DNA from: Chrysopilus asiliformis
Taxonomy: Eukaryota > Arthropoda > Insecta > Diptera > Rhagionidae
NCBI GenBank assembly: GCA_964034945.1
Contig: OZ035963.1
Coordinates: forward strand, 1,426,001 to 1,490,000
DNA: 64,000 bases
Direction: 5' to 3'
Shown: one piece after another, positions 21,990 to 33,932 of the stretch
How the letters are laid out: the number at the start of each line of letters is the position of its first letter
Numbering within the stretch: position 1 is the stretch's first letter
Notes under the pieces: model-generated
Databases searched by the model: none
What the model was told of the DNA's origin: nothing
Seen by the model: only the letters and a program-made list of their open reading frames with translations
Translations under genes and position numbers: made by a program

Positions 21990-22708
21990 TTACTTAGATC
22001 TGTTTAAAGCGAAGGAAAGTGCAAAATTGAACTTTATTCGTTTCCCTATTCTAAAAATTCAATCGGTTTCAACCTTTTTAAAGCTCTGCATCATTTATAA
22101 CTACATAAACCCCTGAAATGGTGTTTTATTATGGCATTTTCTAAAAACGTTAAATATTAATAGGCACTGAAAGCAGTAACTCACACCATTCGAGTGAGTG
22201 TAAAAGCCCTTCAAGTGCTACGTGCAGACAATACTTTTAATTGACAACAGTTAGTGTCAATTATTCCTCGCCTATGATCCTCCTTCACTTTCATAAAACC
22301 CACTTGACTAGACATCCGTCATTTTGCACTTTCTACTACCTGACAGAGTAGAAAGTAATGGAAATTGGATAATTAGGTGTTGGATTTTCCCAGTAAAGCC
22401 GGAAATTTGCCGTGAAAAACTGTGGAAAGACAAACCAGAGAGGGAAGTTACTACTATGAGAAGTTTTTCTCACTTCAATGTGTAGTATGTATAGCCGACA
22501 AAATTGTTGTAGACTTGGAAAAGTATTGATTTTTTGTTCGTTGGGCAAATTTGCGTTTTTCCGACCTCCATTGACTCCAAATGGATGTTTTAAAAATAAA
22601 AAATATTAAATTTTTTCATGCGGCATCGAAAATTTTCATTAATACTATTTTGGTTTTGACTAAAACTTCAACAAATTCTCGTGGTTAAAAATGGACATCT
22701 AGAATTTA
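21990..22708. other. Intergenic, nothing recognised
   Basis: AT-rich spacer with a short hairpin near 22190 (ACTCACAC, 7-nt loop, GTGAGTGT). No gene seen. Confidence 0.4.
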
Positions 22709-22710
22709 TA

Positions 22711-23269
22711 AAGGGTCTTTCAACAAGGACATGAAAATTTCGTATTTAAATAAAACACAGAATAATTGAGATATCGGGCTGAAATTTATTCCAGGTGTAG
22801 TGGACATGTTACATTTAAGTATGAAATTCGATGTCGTTCATATGGCCACCGCGAGCATGTTTGCTGATTGATTCTTTGGAGCCAATTTTCCACCACTCTT
22901 CACCACATATCGGCCGGAACGTTGGCAATTTCGCGTTCGATATTGTTCCTAAGCTCCTCTAACGTTGTTGGCTTGTTGGCATAAACCAACGACTGAACAT
23001 AACCCCATAAAAAGAAATCCAACGGCGTTAAATCGCATGAGCGAGGGGGCCATTCGACCGGACCATTTCTCGAGATTACACGATTACCGAACTTCTCCTT
23101 CAATAGATCAATTGTTTGACCAGCTGTGTGGCATTCCTCGTTCGTGAACTTCACCATGATAAAAATGTAAACCTTGACTGACGTTTTAGCATTGCCAGAT
23201 CATAAAAAAAGTTTTAGGGTGCGTTTTTATTAAAATACAAAATTGTTATATCCTTGTTGAAAGACCCGA
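22711..23269 (-). mobile_element. Internally deleted Tc1/mariner-superfamily element
   Basis: Flanked by TA (22709-22710, 23270-23271). Ends are long inverted repeats that both read GGGTCTTTCAACAAGGA before diverging gradually over about 40 bp. Inside, on the minus strand, is the C-terminal third of a transposase, so the 559-bp copy has lost most of the gene. Confidence 0.85.
22815..23157 (-). pseudogene. Transposase remnant (IS630-Tc1-mariner superfamily), broken
   Basis: The open part (22900-23157, 85 codons) reads as the C-terminal part of a mariner-superfamily transposase. The block WPPRSCDLTPLDFFLWGYV carries the third catalytic Asp of the DDE/D triad (in SCDLTP) and the typical aromatic FFLWG. 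An in-frame TGA follows ADMW at 22897-22899. Similarity continues past it (RVVENW), but a one-base frameshift is needed to follow it to the expected stop at 22815. The N-terminal DNA-binding domain and the first two catalytic Asp residues are missing. The ATG at 23157 is probably incidental. It cannot make an active transposase. Confidence 0.82.
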
Positions 23270-23451
23270 TATAGCTATACTTGTAGAATAGATTCTAGAA
23301 TCAAACTTTTACTCTATTATTATGATTCACGAAAAGAAAAGGTAATTTATAACACTGCATCCTTGATCGCGAATAGAGATTCATTATGTTGGTCTGATGA
23401 GGTTCAAGATTGAATTTTTGATACCGAAATTTGATGCTTCTTTTAAAAAAA

Positions 23452-23704
23452 AAACACAAAAACGGCTGAACCGATTGACTTGAAGTTTGGCATGAGTGTC
23501 TGTGGTAGTTCTGGTTCCAACATAGGCATACGGAAAAGTAGCCCGAGAGGTGGGGGGAGGAAGGGGAGGGGGTAAAGTGATCTCGAAACTTAGCTTTTTC
23601 TCTATGTTACCCTTTCGCGGGGAAACTACCGAGCCGATTGGCCTGAAGTTTAGCTCCAACATAGACCATAAAAAAAACCCGGCAACGACGGGTATGCAAG
23701 CTAG
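23452..23704 (+). mobile_element. Helitron, copy 3, 5'-truncated
   Basis: Homology to the Helitron family starts abruptly at ACACAAAAACGGCTGAACCG, so the TC end and the GTCT tract are missing. The 3' end is intact: hairpin ACCCG-GCAACGA-CGGGT and GCAAGCTAG (ending 23704) followed by T. It retains one full and one partial module. Confidence 0.8.
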
Positions 23705-24843
23705 TTAATAATAAAATGTAGAATATCGATTGCGCTCCAATTTCAATCGCAATAAATTAAAAATAACAACCGTAAAATATTTTATGTATAGAAATTTTTA
23801 TTACACGTTTTAATGTTGCTCTAATACTTTGTTACATAAATTTTTATTGATGGAACAGAGAATTTTTATATCCAAAAATCGATTGTCAGAAGGAAATCAA
23901 AAATTTCTTGTATTTCATGAAATGGTTTTGCTAAAACAAAAACGAACAAAAATGTCTAGTGACGGATAAATAGCTCAATAAATTGAAACATAGTATGATA
24001 ACAATTCTGAAGAATTTTGAAACAATTTGAAAAAAGAAATGAAAGAGTAGAGGTTGAGGGAGGCGACCAGAATAGCCAGTAAGTGCATTTCTAGTCCTTT
24101 TGACCTTCCTTTTATATATTCTCTAACGTATTCGAGAACGATAAAGGATTTTCTTTACATATAAATGACCATTTTTCGCAGTTTCCTAACGATCGTCCGG
24201 GATACTTTCTACTTTTCTATACTTCCTCATAAAACTTCCATTCATTGTATTGTGCAAGGTTAGAGATAGTTTTCCACCAAGACACTGCATGGTATCGTCC
24301 TGATATAGTTTATGTGTTGTGAATAGTTTTCAATTCGGAACATTTTAGATAGTTTCGTTTCGCTACAGAGAGATAACTACGGTCATATTTATTCGGATAA
24401 CGGAGACACGACTGACTACTCATGGACAATGCCACCTAAGAAACTTCACCAAATTCTTATCCATTGCATGGCATCTCATGAATACTATTCCAGAAATTCG
24501 AAATTGAATGCCAGAAGATTGCATTTGGAGTCTACAAGGATTCTCTTGCTCATTCACTTTAAATAAAATTATCATATTTGTTGTTGTTATTCTTTCCAAC
24601 TCAAGATTACATTTAAATCTTTATTTCTCTTTAATAATGTTTTCAAATTGAAAATTTTTATTAAAATGTTTTTATTAAGTTAAAGGTGCATTACGTAGAA
24701 GTAAAGATTGCACGTTGATTTCTTTTGACCTTTTTATTTATTTGTTTTTTTTTTATTTACAAAATTCTATTGACCAGAAAAGTTTTTGGATTTTTTACGG
24801 AAACCTTTACGAAATACTGAGACCCACATTCTAGTCAATTCTA
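23705..24843. other. Intergenic, nothing recognised
   Basis: AT-rich sequence with no frame above chance length and no terminal repeats seen. Confidence 0.45.
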
Positions 24844-25023
24844 CACTCAGAAAAATGGAGGCTAACTCGACGACCTACATACGGCGTAATTGGCCTCGGG
24901 CAGGCGCGCGTTCGCCTGCAGTGACCTTAGATAGGTTAACTCTGACCGCTAGCTGGCTTACAGACACCTCTGTAAGGTCAGAGTTAACCTGACAAAAAGT
25001 TGACCTGGACATTTTTCTGAGTG
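24844..25023. mobile_element. Tc1/mariner-type MITE, family M, copy 1
   Basis: TA duplication on both sides. Terminal inverted repeat CACTCAGAAAAATG, mirrored by CATTTTTCTGAGTG. Inside, a 14-bp perfect inverted pair, GGTTAACTCTGACC (24934-24947) and GGTCAGAGTTAACC (24976-24989), can fold. At 180 bp it is the shortest of four copies and lacks the middle segment (TGACCTGTGG... to ...GAGCTGCACGAGT) present at 33933. A 68-codon frame over it is spurious. Confidence 0.85.
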
Positions 25024-27740
25024 TAATTTAAAACAAAAATCATATTTCGCAACATATTTGGGTTCACCCGGTGATCATGTAAGGATAACACATCCTGTAA
25101 GGATGATTAAATAATTGGAAAGGAATATAAATTATATTCCTTTCTAATTAATTACTCGACATGCTTAACGACTCACAAGGATCTCCAGGAAATGATTAAA
25201 ATTGTTAAAAGTCATGCGATTATCGTTTAACCTTCTTTTATATCCGACATCAATGTAAACTAAATTATGTAATTTATTACCGATTCCTTTGAGCCTATAG
25301 CAGATTAAATTCAATTTGATTTTCCATGTATAATGAATACTTATTAATCCATTAACCTTCCGCAAAAAACCCGCCGATTTCACTTGAACTTTCCATTTTC
25401 CACATCCGTGCTGTAGCCTCATTTCTTCCTCCTGATGTGCAACCTTTAATTTAACAGCACTCGAGATTATACGAATTATTCGATGGCAAATATTATCAAT
25501 CAATTTGATTGCTTTTACCTTTCGTCTAGACGTCGGCTGTCGATCCTTCTTATTTTCTATGTAGACGTGAGGGGTTTAGTATATGTTATCATTATTGAAA
25601 AATACCGGCACATTACCCAGTCAGAGGATTTTTTCTACAAGAAAAAGTCTCTCTTCATTTTGACAAAAGAAGTTTAAAAGCATAACTTGTGCCGTAAAAT
25701 GTGTAAATTTCTTCCTTCATTATGGCCTCCCGGTATCCAACCAGATGTGATCAGAAAGCTCTCTCAGAAGCCATAACTTTAAATACCTTTTTATATTAAC
25801 CAAGTAACGTATATAAAATCAAATGTGTTACCGTCATGGTGGTTTGGCGAAGAGCAAAGAAGGACCTCTATTGAATGGGGTCGGGTTTCTTATTTTTCAA
25901 GACGCCCACCGCATAGAAACCAATTTTTCGGTTTTAATAACTTTAAAAGCTGTTCATATTTCGAATTATAAACATTTTCCAAATATGTTGCGGGCCATTT
26001 ATCTTGTGTGTATGTGATGTTGCCGGTGCAAAACAAAACACACAACTTTCGTCTTCTTAATTTCCGTAAAGCGATTTCAATTCATACATCCGGTGCATAT
26101 TTATAAAGTATCGAAATTTCTTTTTCGATGCTGTCAGTCCGGTTGCAATTAGGATTGATATACATATAAGCAAATCTATGATCGTAACCTATGGCATATT
26201 GTCGAAATAAAAACTAGGCGCGAGATTAACTCCTATTCGGTCGATGCGGCGCGGCGGCGACCGACGCCGGCTCCTGTGAAACTATGGCTTTTCTAATGGA
26301 AAAGTGGAATTCGTTTTCTCTTTTTTAACACTAAATTTTTCCAATATTTCATTTTGAAATCCTATAAATCTAACGCGACGTGGTTGGTCTACGCTCTTTT
26401 TACTTCCGTTGGCTTTCACTTCCGTATAAATAAATTGCTTGATAAATTTTTTCTCATCCCTTGCCAGATACGTTCCCAACCAATGTTTCCGAATTTTTTT
26501 TACTTTTTTCCAAATGTCTATAAGAACCTAAAATTGGTATGGGTGTTTCCACTCTATTTTTGAAACCCTGTCGAGTTCTTTTTCGGATTTCGGGAATGTA
26601 TCGTATTTTTCAAATGTCTCACATTCGTTCGAACACATCGAAAATGTCGATTTTATCCTGAATGGAAGCACAATCCGCTCAGAAATTGTGAATTTGAACT
26701 TGGGCCAAAATTTTATGTACCAAAACATGCGAAATCGTTGTATTGCTCTGATTGTGTGGCCTCTGAATGACGGCAATGTAAGAGGGTGAGAATCATATCA
26801 AACTGAAAGCATTCAACGAAAATTAATTCATATCTCTGGTATCGTTTTCTCCCTAAATATTCTCTGTAAATCTGTTTTACTTAACGTACACTGCAGGAAA
26901 AAAAAAATAGGATCAAGGATGTATTGATAAATGTGATGCCACAAGTATGCCACAAAGCGTTCTCTGCCTGAGATCCGAATGACTCAACGAATTGAATGAA
27001 TTAACAAATGGTTTTTGTTAGTTATCATGGGGTGGTTATTAGGGAAATTGCATTTGTATAGTAAAAGTACTGATCAAACGAGCCAAAAAGTCCCTATTTT
27101 CTTCAAATACGCTGGCCGGCAATTTGCTAACGGCAATTTGCCAAAGTATTCTATAGAAAAAGGGACATACAGTTGTGAAATCAAGTGCTTCTCCCATATT
27201 TTCCGGTCTCATGATTATGATTTTCTTAAAAAGAAGAAAAAAAAATTTTTTCTAACCATCAAATTTTTTTTTGTTTTTTTTTTTTAGATGAAATGGGAAA
27301 AGTTTTTGTTATTTTGATTAAAATTCCGTACCCCAAATTGACGCCAATTTATTTTGTGCCCTCATTTAACCACACTTCAGTTTGATGTGGGATAAAGTTT
27401 TTGCACGTACAGAAATGAATGAGGATAGACATACAAATTCTAAACACTAATTACCTTTTTTTAATTTTTTTCCAGGTTCAGGTTATGAATTTATCATTAA
27501 GGCTTTTGTGGGTTTTTAACATATTATATCGTTAAGCTGTATTTTTCTTTTAAATGGTTGGGTGTACAATTCACACCGTTGTAACGCATAAAAGCAATCT
27601 TGAGGGTAAAAACCAAACTCAACCAGTTTTTTTTAGAGTGATGAAAAACTTTTATCTATATTTTTCCACTTCCGAAAGAACTCTCTGATCTAAATCAATT
27701 AGAAAATAAAAGTTTTACGCACAGCTGTTTTTATTATTAA
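25024..27740. other. Intergenic, no gene recognised
   Basis: Mostly AT-rich. A short GC-rich spot at about 26216-26275 (GATGCGGCGCGGCGGCGACC and on) stands out but has no frame or repeat structure. A 112-codon minus-strand frame (25165-25503) resembles nothing known. Confidence 0.4.
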
Positions 27741-28212
27741 CTGGCTTGCAAGTTTTTTTCAAATATTTTTTTTATGGTCTATGCTGGAGCTAAACTTCAG
27801 GCCAATCGGTTCGGTAGTTTCCCCGCGAAAGGGTAACATAGAGGAAAAACTAAGTTTCGAGATGACTTTACCCCCTCTTACTCCCCCCCACCTCTCGGGC
27901 TACTTTTTAATGGGTCTATGTTGGGGCTGGAACCCCGACGAACATCTATGATAATTTCAGGCCAATCGGTTCAGTAGTTTCCCCGCGAAAGAGTAACATA
28001 GAGGCAGAAGTAAGTTTCGAAATCACTTTACCCCCTCCCCTTACTCCCCTCACCATTCACGCTACTTTTCTGTATGCCTATATTGGAACCAGAACTACCA
28101 CAGACACTCATGCCAAATTTCAAGTCAATCGGTTCAGCCGTTTTTGCGTGAAAGAAGAACAGAAGGACATACAGACAGACAGACACCAACTCATTTTTAT
28201 ATATTAGTATGA
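27741..28212 (-). mobile_element. Helitron, copy 4
   Basis: Read on the minus strand it starts A|TCATACTAATATATAAAAATGAG at 28212 and ends TTGCAAGCCAG|T at 27741, where CTAG has become CCAG. The 3' hairpin is deleted: the sequence goes from the AAAAATTTGAAAAAACTT-type tail straight to GCAAGC. Two internal modules remain. Loss of the hairpin should make it immobile. Confidence 0.82.
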
Positions 28213-28320
28213 TATTCGATTTTAGATATCTCTTCATAAAAACCCATCTCCTCAAAAGGTACCACAAAAATTGCAACGTTTTTTACGATTTTCTCAAAAA
28301 CAGTGACAACCTTTCTTTAA

Positions 28321-28839
28321 AGTCCGGAATACAATAGGCTCGGCACCAAATTTACGGCGACAAAGTTGTCTTCCACATACAATTCCAGACACTTTGTTGT
28401 TTTAAACGTCATTTGCTTTTCATTTGATTTTGACAATGAGACATAGTCACCAATTATCATACATAATAGGAATGTCAATGTAATCAACACATCATACGAA
28501 CTATATTTCCGAATACTTTCTTTAAGTCCGAAATTAAGTTTTTATGACGTCCGCATCCACCATGAAATTTCGTCGGCGAGCTGGCCGACAAAAGTTAAAT
28601 TCGATGCAACTTTTTACGACGACAAAGTTGGTCGGATTGACTGTATACAGTAGACATGGGTAACGCAGCGCTGCGTTGCGCCATTGCGTTGATACAGTGT
28701 ACTGCGCTTGCGCTACTGTATCAGCGCACGAAATTTTACTGCGTTACCCATGTCTAGTATACAGAAGCATAGGATACTATGAGTTTAAAATCTGAAATGT
28801 CGCCGTAAAAGTTGTGTCGGGCCAATTGTATTCCGACCT
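28321..28839. mobile_element. PIF/Harbinger-type MITE with nested hAT MITE
   Basis: TAA duplication (28318-28320, 28840-28842). Ends read AGTCCGGAATACAAT and, on the other strand, AGGTCGGAATACAAT. Inverted similarity continues for about 45 bp, including TTTACGGCGACA. Non-coding, 519 bp, of which 106 bp is a later insertion at 28651. Confidence 0.78.
28651..28756. mobile_element. 106-bp hAT MITE
   Basis: Flanked by a perfect 8-bp duplication GTATACAG (28643-28650 and 28757-28764), the hAT length. Terminal inverted repeat TAGACATGGGTAACGCAG is perfect over 18 bp. A second inner inverted pair, GATACAGT and ACTGTATC, makes the whole element a hairpin. It is inserted in the MITE at 28321-28839. 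Confidence 0.9.
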
Positions 28840-28983
28840 TAATTGACCTAATTGAATATTTTCAGTGTACTTTTTTAAAGCCAATATCACTGAACGACAG
28901 AATGACATCGACTGAACTCAGCAGAATAAAAAACAGATGACGCATGACTCAATTGCGCTTACATAGACTCAAAAGTGTGGAAA

Positions 28984-29833
28984 GTCCGGTATTACACTTG
29001 GCTTATTTAAGCCGGCAACTTTTGGGCTTAATAAGCCAATGTGCTTACATTTGTGGCTTAAATAAGCCAATCCTGTTTGCATATGCTACATAAGTTTACA
29101 TGTGTGTGTGTGTGGACTCAAACCATTGAAATTGCTGCTGCTCATATACTTCCCAAGATCTTTACTTGCTGACGGTCAGAACGGAAATGATTTTTGCCTA
29201 CTACTTTTCCTAAACCGGTTCACATGCTTTGCATGTATGCAGATTGTCGATAAAGCAGGGTTTATACACAGCGAGTAACTCGCTGCAAGTAAAGAGAGGC
29301 ACGTAGTTTGCTTCGTTTACACGATGCAAGTAAATCGTTGCAAGTAGAATGACAGCCGAAGGAAAACATAACCTAAAATTTTCTGAGAAAAAATATCACG
29401 ACTCTTTTTTGTGGAAAAATTTGCGAATTTCGACCTGAAACTGTTTGTTGCCGACGAGTTTTTTATATCCGTGTCGTTTTTTCCTTAAAATGTTACGACG
29501 TTTTCTGGCAAAGCAGCAAATATAAAATGAACCGAAACACACACACATAAAACCACCTCTTGTCTACACGGTTCCATGTTGTTGTATTGGTTTTTACTTG
29601 CTAGAAAAATAGAATGGCTTTCTATTATTTTTGAGAGAGCAGCGAGTATTCTCACACATGTGCGAGCGTCCCACACTAGCTCGAATCGCGTGTATTTACG
29701 TCTACTTGCAGCGAGTTACTTGCTTCGTCTAAACCCTGCTTAAGTCATGATTTCGAGTGGCAACTTTTCCCTCCTCAGTCGTTTCTCCCGAAAATCCAAG
29801 TAAGCCCGAAAGTTGCCGTGTGTAATACCGCGC
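28984..29833 (+). mobile_element. PIF/Harbinger-type MITE, family H, copy 2 (interrupted)
   Basis: Same ends as copy 1 (GTCCGGTATTACAC and, other strand, GCGCGGTATTACAC). The flanking 3-bp repeat is AAA on both sides, unlike the TTA of the other two copies. About 363 bp belong to family H. The remainder is a second MITE inserted at 29254-29740. Confidence 0.8.
29254..29740. mobile_element. MITE nested in family H, TIR AGCAGGGTTTA
   Basis: TAA is duplicated (29251-29253 and 29741-29743), and comparison with copy 1 of family H (GTCGATAAGCCATGATT) shows the empty site. Ends read AGCAGGGTTTA on both strands, followed by a shared AAGTAACTCGCTGCAAGTA-type block. The 3-bp TAA fits PIF/Harbinger. 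Non-coding, 487 bp. Confidence 0.83.
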
Positions 29834-29934
29834 AAACTCGGCTCTTTACCCATGCTGGCTATAGATAAAAAATTTAAGCATGTGAGAAGCTGCTTAGTGA
29901 GCCAAAGGTGGACGACTCTGCTTTAAAGAGAAAG

Positions 29935-30071
29935 GTTTTGTCTTAAGCGGGTTGCAGTTAACCAATAAATATTGTATGGACTTCTTAAAAATGTGCAAGG
30001 GGCTAGAATAATCATTGCATTTAAAAAGGTTGTGCAGTTAACCGAGAAGCAGTTATCCGGGGATTACTGTA
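29935..30071. mobile_element. pogo/Tigger-like fragment
   Basis: Read on the minus strand the right edge is TA|CAGTAATCCCCGGATAACTG, a form typical of pogo-type ends. GTTGCAGTTAACC and GTGCAGTTAACC repeat inside. The other terminus is not clear, so this is a fragment or a degraded MITE. Confidence 0.45.
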
Positions 30072-32408
30072 CAAAAATTGCTCTAACTTTTCTGTTCGCG
30101 ACTGTACACTAGTTTGAATTGTTATTCCAATGGATATGCATTCAATGGTAAATTTTTTTCTTGATCTGTCCATTTAGAGACATTAAATTTTCAATAAAAA
30201 TGTTGAAGAACTTTGCACATTTTGCGGTTATGTCTCTTCTGTTTGAAAATGTGCAAATAAAAATAAATTTCTTCTTTAATGTCTCTTTCAGAGTGAAAAC
30301 CTAAAGCAAATATGAGTAACAAGAAGAATAATCGTCCATCGTTTGTATGTATCTTTTTATCTTAGCTGTGTGTGCGGTTTATTTCATTTTTGAGGGCAAA
30401 TTGTGAAGGAAATCAGTTGCCAAACAATTTGACATTTAAATATTAAATTTTCCCTTTGAATTTTCCCTCGAGCTTTTCATTTAAATTGAATGAATCGTTT
30501 GGGCATATACATATATAACATAGTTGCTTTGAAAATTTACATACTATTTGCATTTTTACAGAATCTTTATACTGGCGTAGTGCATTTTCACTTTTGAAAT
30601 AAATATCTAGGAAGATGAATTTTTTGTTACTCACATAAAGAAATTTTTCACGAAAATTTTCTACATTGGTACCTAATTGAGATTGAAAAAAGGACATTTT
30701 TGATTCGTTTGCCTGTGTTAAATAAAATAAAAAAACTTAGCCTAAAGCCAATGAAATTTCGACTCATGTTGCCCATGGATGGAGGAAAAATTAATCAAAA
30801 AACGTACACTTTCACAATTTTAATTTTTTACTCGTTTTCTTAAATATTACTAAAATGCTATAGAATTTAAGAGAATTCCGATTTCTTCACGAGTAACAAC
30901 TTTTTAAATGAAATTAACGAGCCGAAAAACATGGAAATTCTTTCAAAAATTTTAAAAGTGCATTAAGAGCACTTGAGAAAGAAACAGTGAATGACAACTG
31001 TAGGTTTTCTACTCATTTTAACACTTGAATTTCATTAAGAATCAAATTCTGTAACAGGGTTTTTTTTCCACTTTGTTTTTGTGGGTGAAAATTCGCCGGC
31101 TATGAATTTTCTTTCTTCTGTTTGATTATTTTGAAAAAGTGACACAAAACAAAAAACTTTTTCTTTGCTGTTTTACCCTCGTGTTCAAACGAGAAACTTT
31201 TTCGCTGAAAGCTTCGAAACCATGAAATTAAACTGTCGGATTTTTCGTTTATATTTCACTTTATTTCTTATTTTTCATTATTTTTTCCAACTTTTGTATT
31301 ACGACTCCCAACACCCTCTTCCGAATGTCTGCCCCTTTTATACGATTTTGGTTTAATGCCGACAAATCAAAGCTTATTCTTGACATTTCCCAAGGCGATG
31401 TCAACCTTATTGCCTGGACAATGAGAAACAGAAAAATATGAAAAAGTTTTCAAAATCTCGCCTTGGGGGTAAAACCAGGAAACGGAACGATCGGTTGGAA
31501 AGACGAAAGCGACTAGAAAATTACCAAAAAAATCATCAAAAAATAATAAAGGAACAACGAAAATGAAACTAATAGAAGCACATGAAATGGGATAAATTGA
31601 TAGACAATGAATCTTGAAGAAAAAGATACTAAAAATACATCATGAGAGGTCATGGAAATTTTAGCTGCGGTATAAAACTCTTTTCTTCCCGATCGTATGT
31701 ACAGGCGGCGACGAACGTCAGTTCTCAGGATTGCCACAAGGCACAGGCAGATATTTGTTGCCCAAATTTTACAACCGATTTTCATATCAGACGCGACTTA
31801 TCTTTTTCCCGTATTTCGTCCTGGTTATCTCTTTTTTTTCGTAAAGTTGTTTTTCTTTGGATTTGAGAATAAAATTCTTGCTTTCATTCATTTCCTCCTG
31901 ATATCAAATTCTGGTATCATTGTTGGCCACAGATAAATCTGAACATAAATTTCGTTTAATTTTACTTTTTTTTTGTGTATTGAAATAATGAGAAAATTTC
32001 TTTCTCTTGTTTTCGATGGGTTTAACTGGAGAAAAATGCTGATGGAAATATCTGTGAAAAATGTATTTTTGCTCTGCCTTTATCTTTGTTATTATTGTAT
32101 TTTTTGGTACAGTGATAGGGACTAAAAATAGGTAATAAAAAATGGCTTCATTTAAAATTTATCTGTAATTGGGTAAATATAAATTAAGAAGAAACGAATC
32201 AATTATTTTTGTTTATGCATAAATAAAGAAACTTTTTCTGAGAATTTTCTTTTAACATAAATTCATTTATCGTTTAAATGATGGAATTTTGGAGAACTTG
32301 AAAAACTCTTTAAAAATTTAATTTTTGCCAGTTTTTTTTAGCAATTTTTTTTAGTAAAAAACGCTACATTCAGCATCGTCTCGTCACGGTTGACATAAAT
32401 GCGGCTTG
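30072..32408. other. AT-rich intergenic, nothing recognised
   Basis: No gene or repeat ends were seen. The frames of 60-90 codons on both strands (for example 31513-31785) are Phe/Leu-rich chance frames. Confidence 0.45.
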
Positions 32409-32715
32409 CACTCAGAAAAATGGAGGCTAACTCGACGACCTACATACGACGGCGTAATTGGCCTCGGGCAGGAAAATTTAGCCTATGCGAGGCGCGTGTT
32501 CGCCTGCATGAGGGAATGTAAAACTTGTGTTGACCTGTGGCCTGAGAAATTCTGAAATTAAGCCACCAGCAGGTGAAGTAGGGCATTGGGAGCTGCACGA
32601 GTTGACCTTAGATAGGTATTTCGAGGATGTAATGTCATGTAATGGAAACCTCTGTCAGTCAGCTAGCGGTCAGAGTTAACCTGACAAAAAGTTGACCTGG
32701 ACATTTTTCTGAGTG
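32409..32715. mobile_element. Tc1/mariner-type MITE, family M, copy 2
   Basis: TIR CACTCAGAAAAATG and CATTTTTCTGAGTG as in copy 1, but the flanking dinucleotide is TG on both sides rather than TA. The 307-bp interior has the longer form (GAAAATTTAGCCTATGCGAGG block present). The left arm GGTTAACTCTGACC is missing; in its place is a GGTATTTCGAGGATGTAATG-type segment. Confidence 0.82.
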
Positions 32716-33546
32716 TGGGTATTTCATAATGATGTTTTTGATCAGCTGAAGAACTACTGCAACTGAACCGTGAACAATTTAAGAAATTTTTCTATTAAAT
32801 AAATTACCAATTTTCATAACTAAAGGTCTTTCACGCAAACACGAAAAAGAAACCCCTATTCTTAAAAACACTTTTGAGTTATGAATTTTTACGAGTCTAT
32901 ATCAAAGTTCATACATTAAACAATCTCATAAATTTCCAGAGAAAATACAAGAAGAACAACAACAAGACAACGTTGTACTTAATAAAGATGAATAAATAAA
33001 TTCCTTGCTGTGTATATTGCAAGTTTTCATTTCAATTTCCCATTTCATATTACGGCAGTTATTCAGACATTTATATAATTTTATGATGTTTTAGTTTTAA
33101 CAATTTTTGCACGAAACGTGACTTTATTTTTAAAGAAACAGTCACCATCATGCCATAAAGTCCTTCTTCCTTGTCTGAAAAAATACCACATAAATCAAAT
33201 CAGGCAGGAGCACCTTTTAAATAATAAAATACTAAAAATATGTGCATAGACACAATAATGAAAGAATAAAAACAGAATTAAAAATCAGAAATTGAATGTA
33301 GGATTTTTTTTCCTGAGAAACAGTGAATAAACAATTTCGTCCAATTTATTATAAAACGTAAATGAATTTTATTTCTAGAAAGAAATGCCAAGGAAATCAA
33401 ATGAACTTTTGAAATGCTACCGGAAAGTCTTGATTATATTTTGTGCCGCTCTGTCTCGCATTTTTTTATTCTACGAGGGTAGACTGAAAAGTTCCGAGTC
33501 TAACAATGAAAATATATGATTTGTTGTCACTTTTTTTCCGTCCTAC
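32716..33546. other. AT-rich intergenic
   Basis: No gene. At about 33476-33505 the sequence GAGGGTAGACTGAAAAGTTC resembles edges of mariner-like repeats, but I find no matching partner end. Confidence 0.35.
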
Positions 33547-33618
33547 AATGCTGAGATCAATGCTGAGATCAATGCTGAGATCACTGCTGAGATCAATGCT
33601 GAGATCAATGCTGAGATA
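33547..33618 (+). repeat. 12-bp tandem repeat, six units of AATGCTGAGATC
   Basis: Six head-to-tail units with two unit variants (ACTGCTGAGATC and a last AATGCTGAGATA). It is followed by GGTTTTTGAGTTATAAC, a phrase like that next to the 20861 array. Confidence 0.92.
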
Positions 33619-33932
33619 ATCGGTCGAGTGGTTTTTGAGTTATAACTTTTAGGTCAGTTTTCATTTTAAAATAAAATTTTTCAGTGTGGTGATTGTTTTT
33701 TTCTTCAATTGAAAAATCAAATTAAATCAAGAATGCAACATTTTCCATAACTTACGATTGGTTCACCTTGAACCGTTTGCAAGACGATTTGACCTAACCA
33801 TACTTGATTTTAAAGGCTGTAACCTAAAAACCCCTTGATCGATTTATCTTTAAGTCAAAGGATAAAAATTTGTTGAAAAATATTTTTGCCTTCCCAAGTA
33901 GGAAACTTTACCATTTTATATAAGACTTACTA

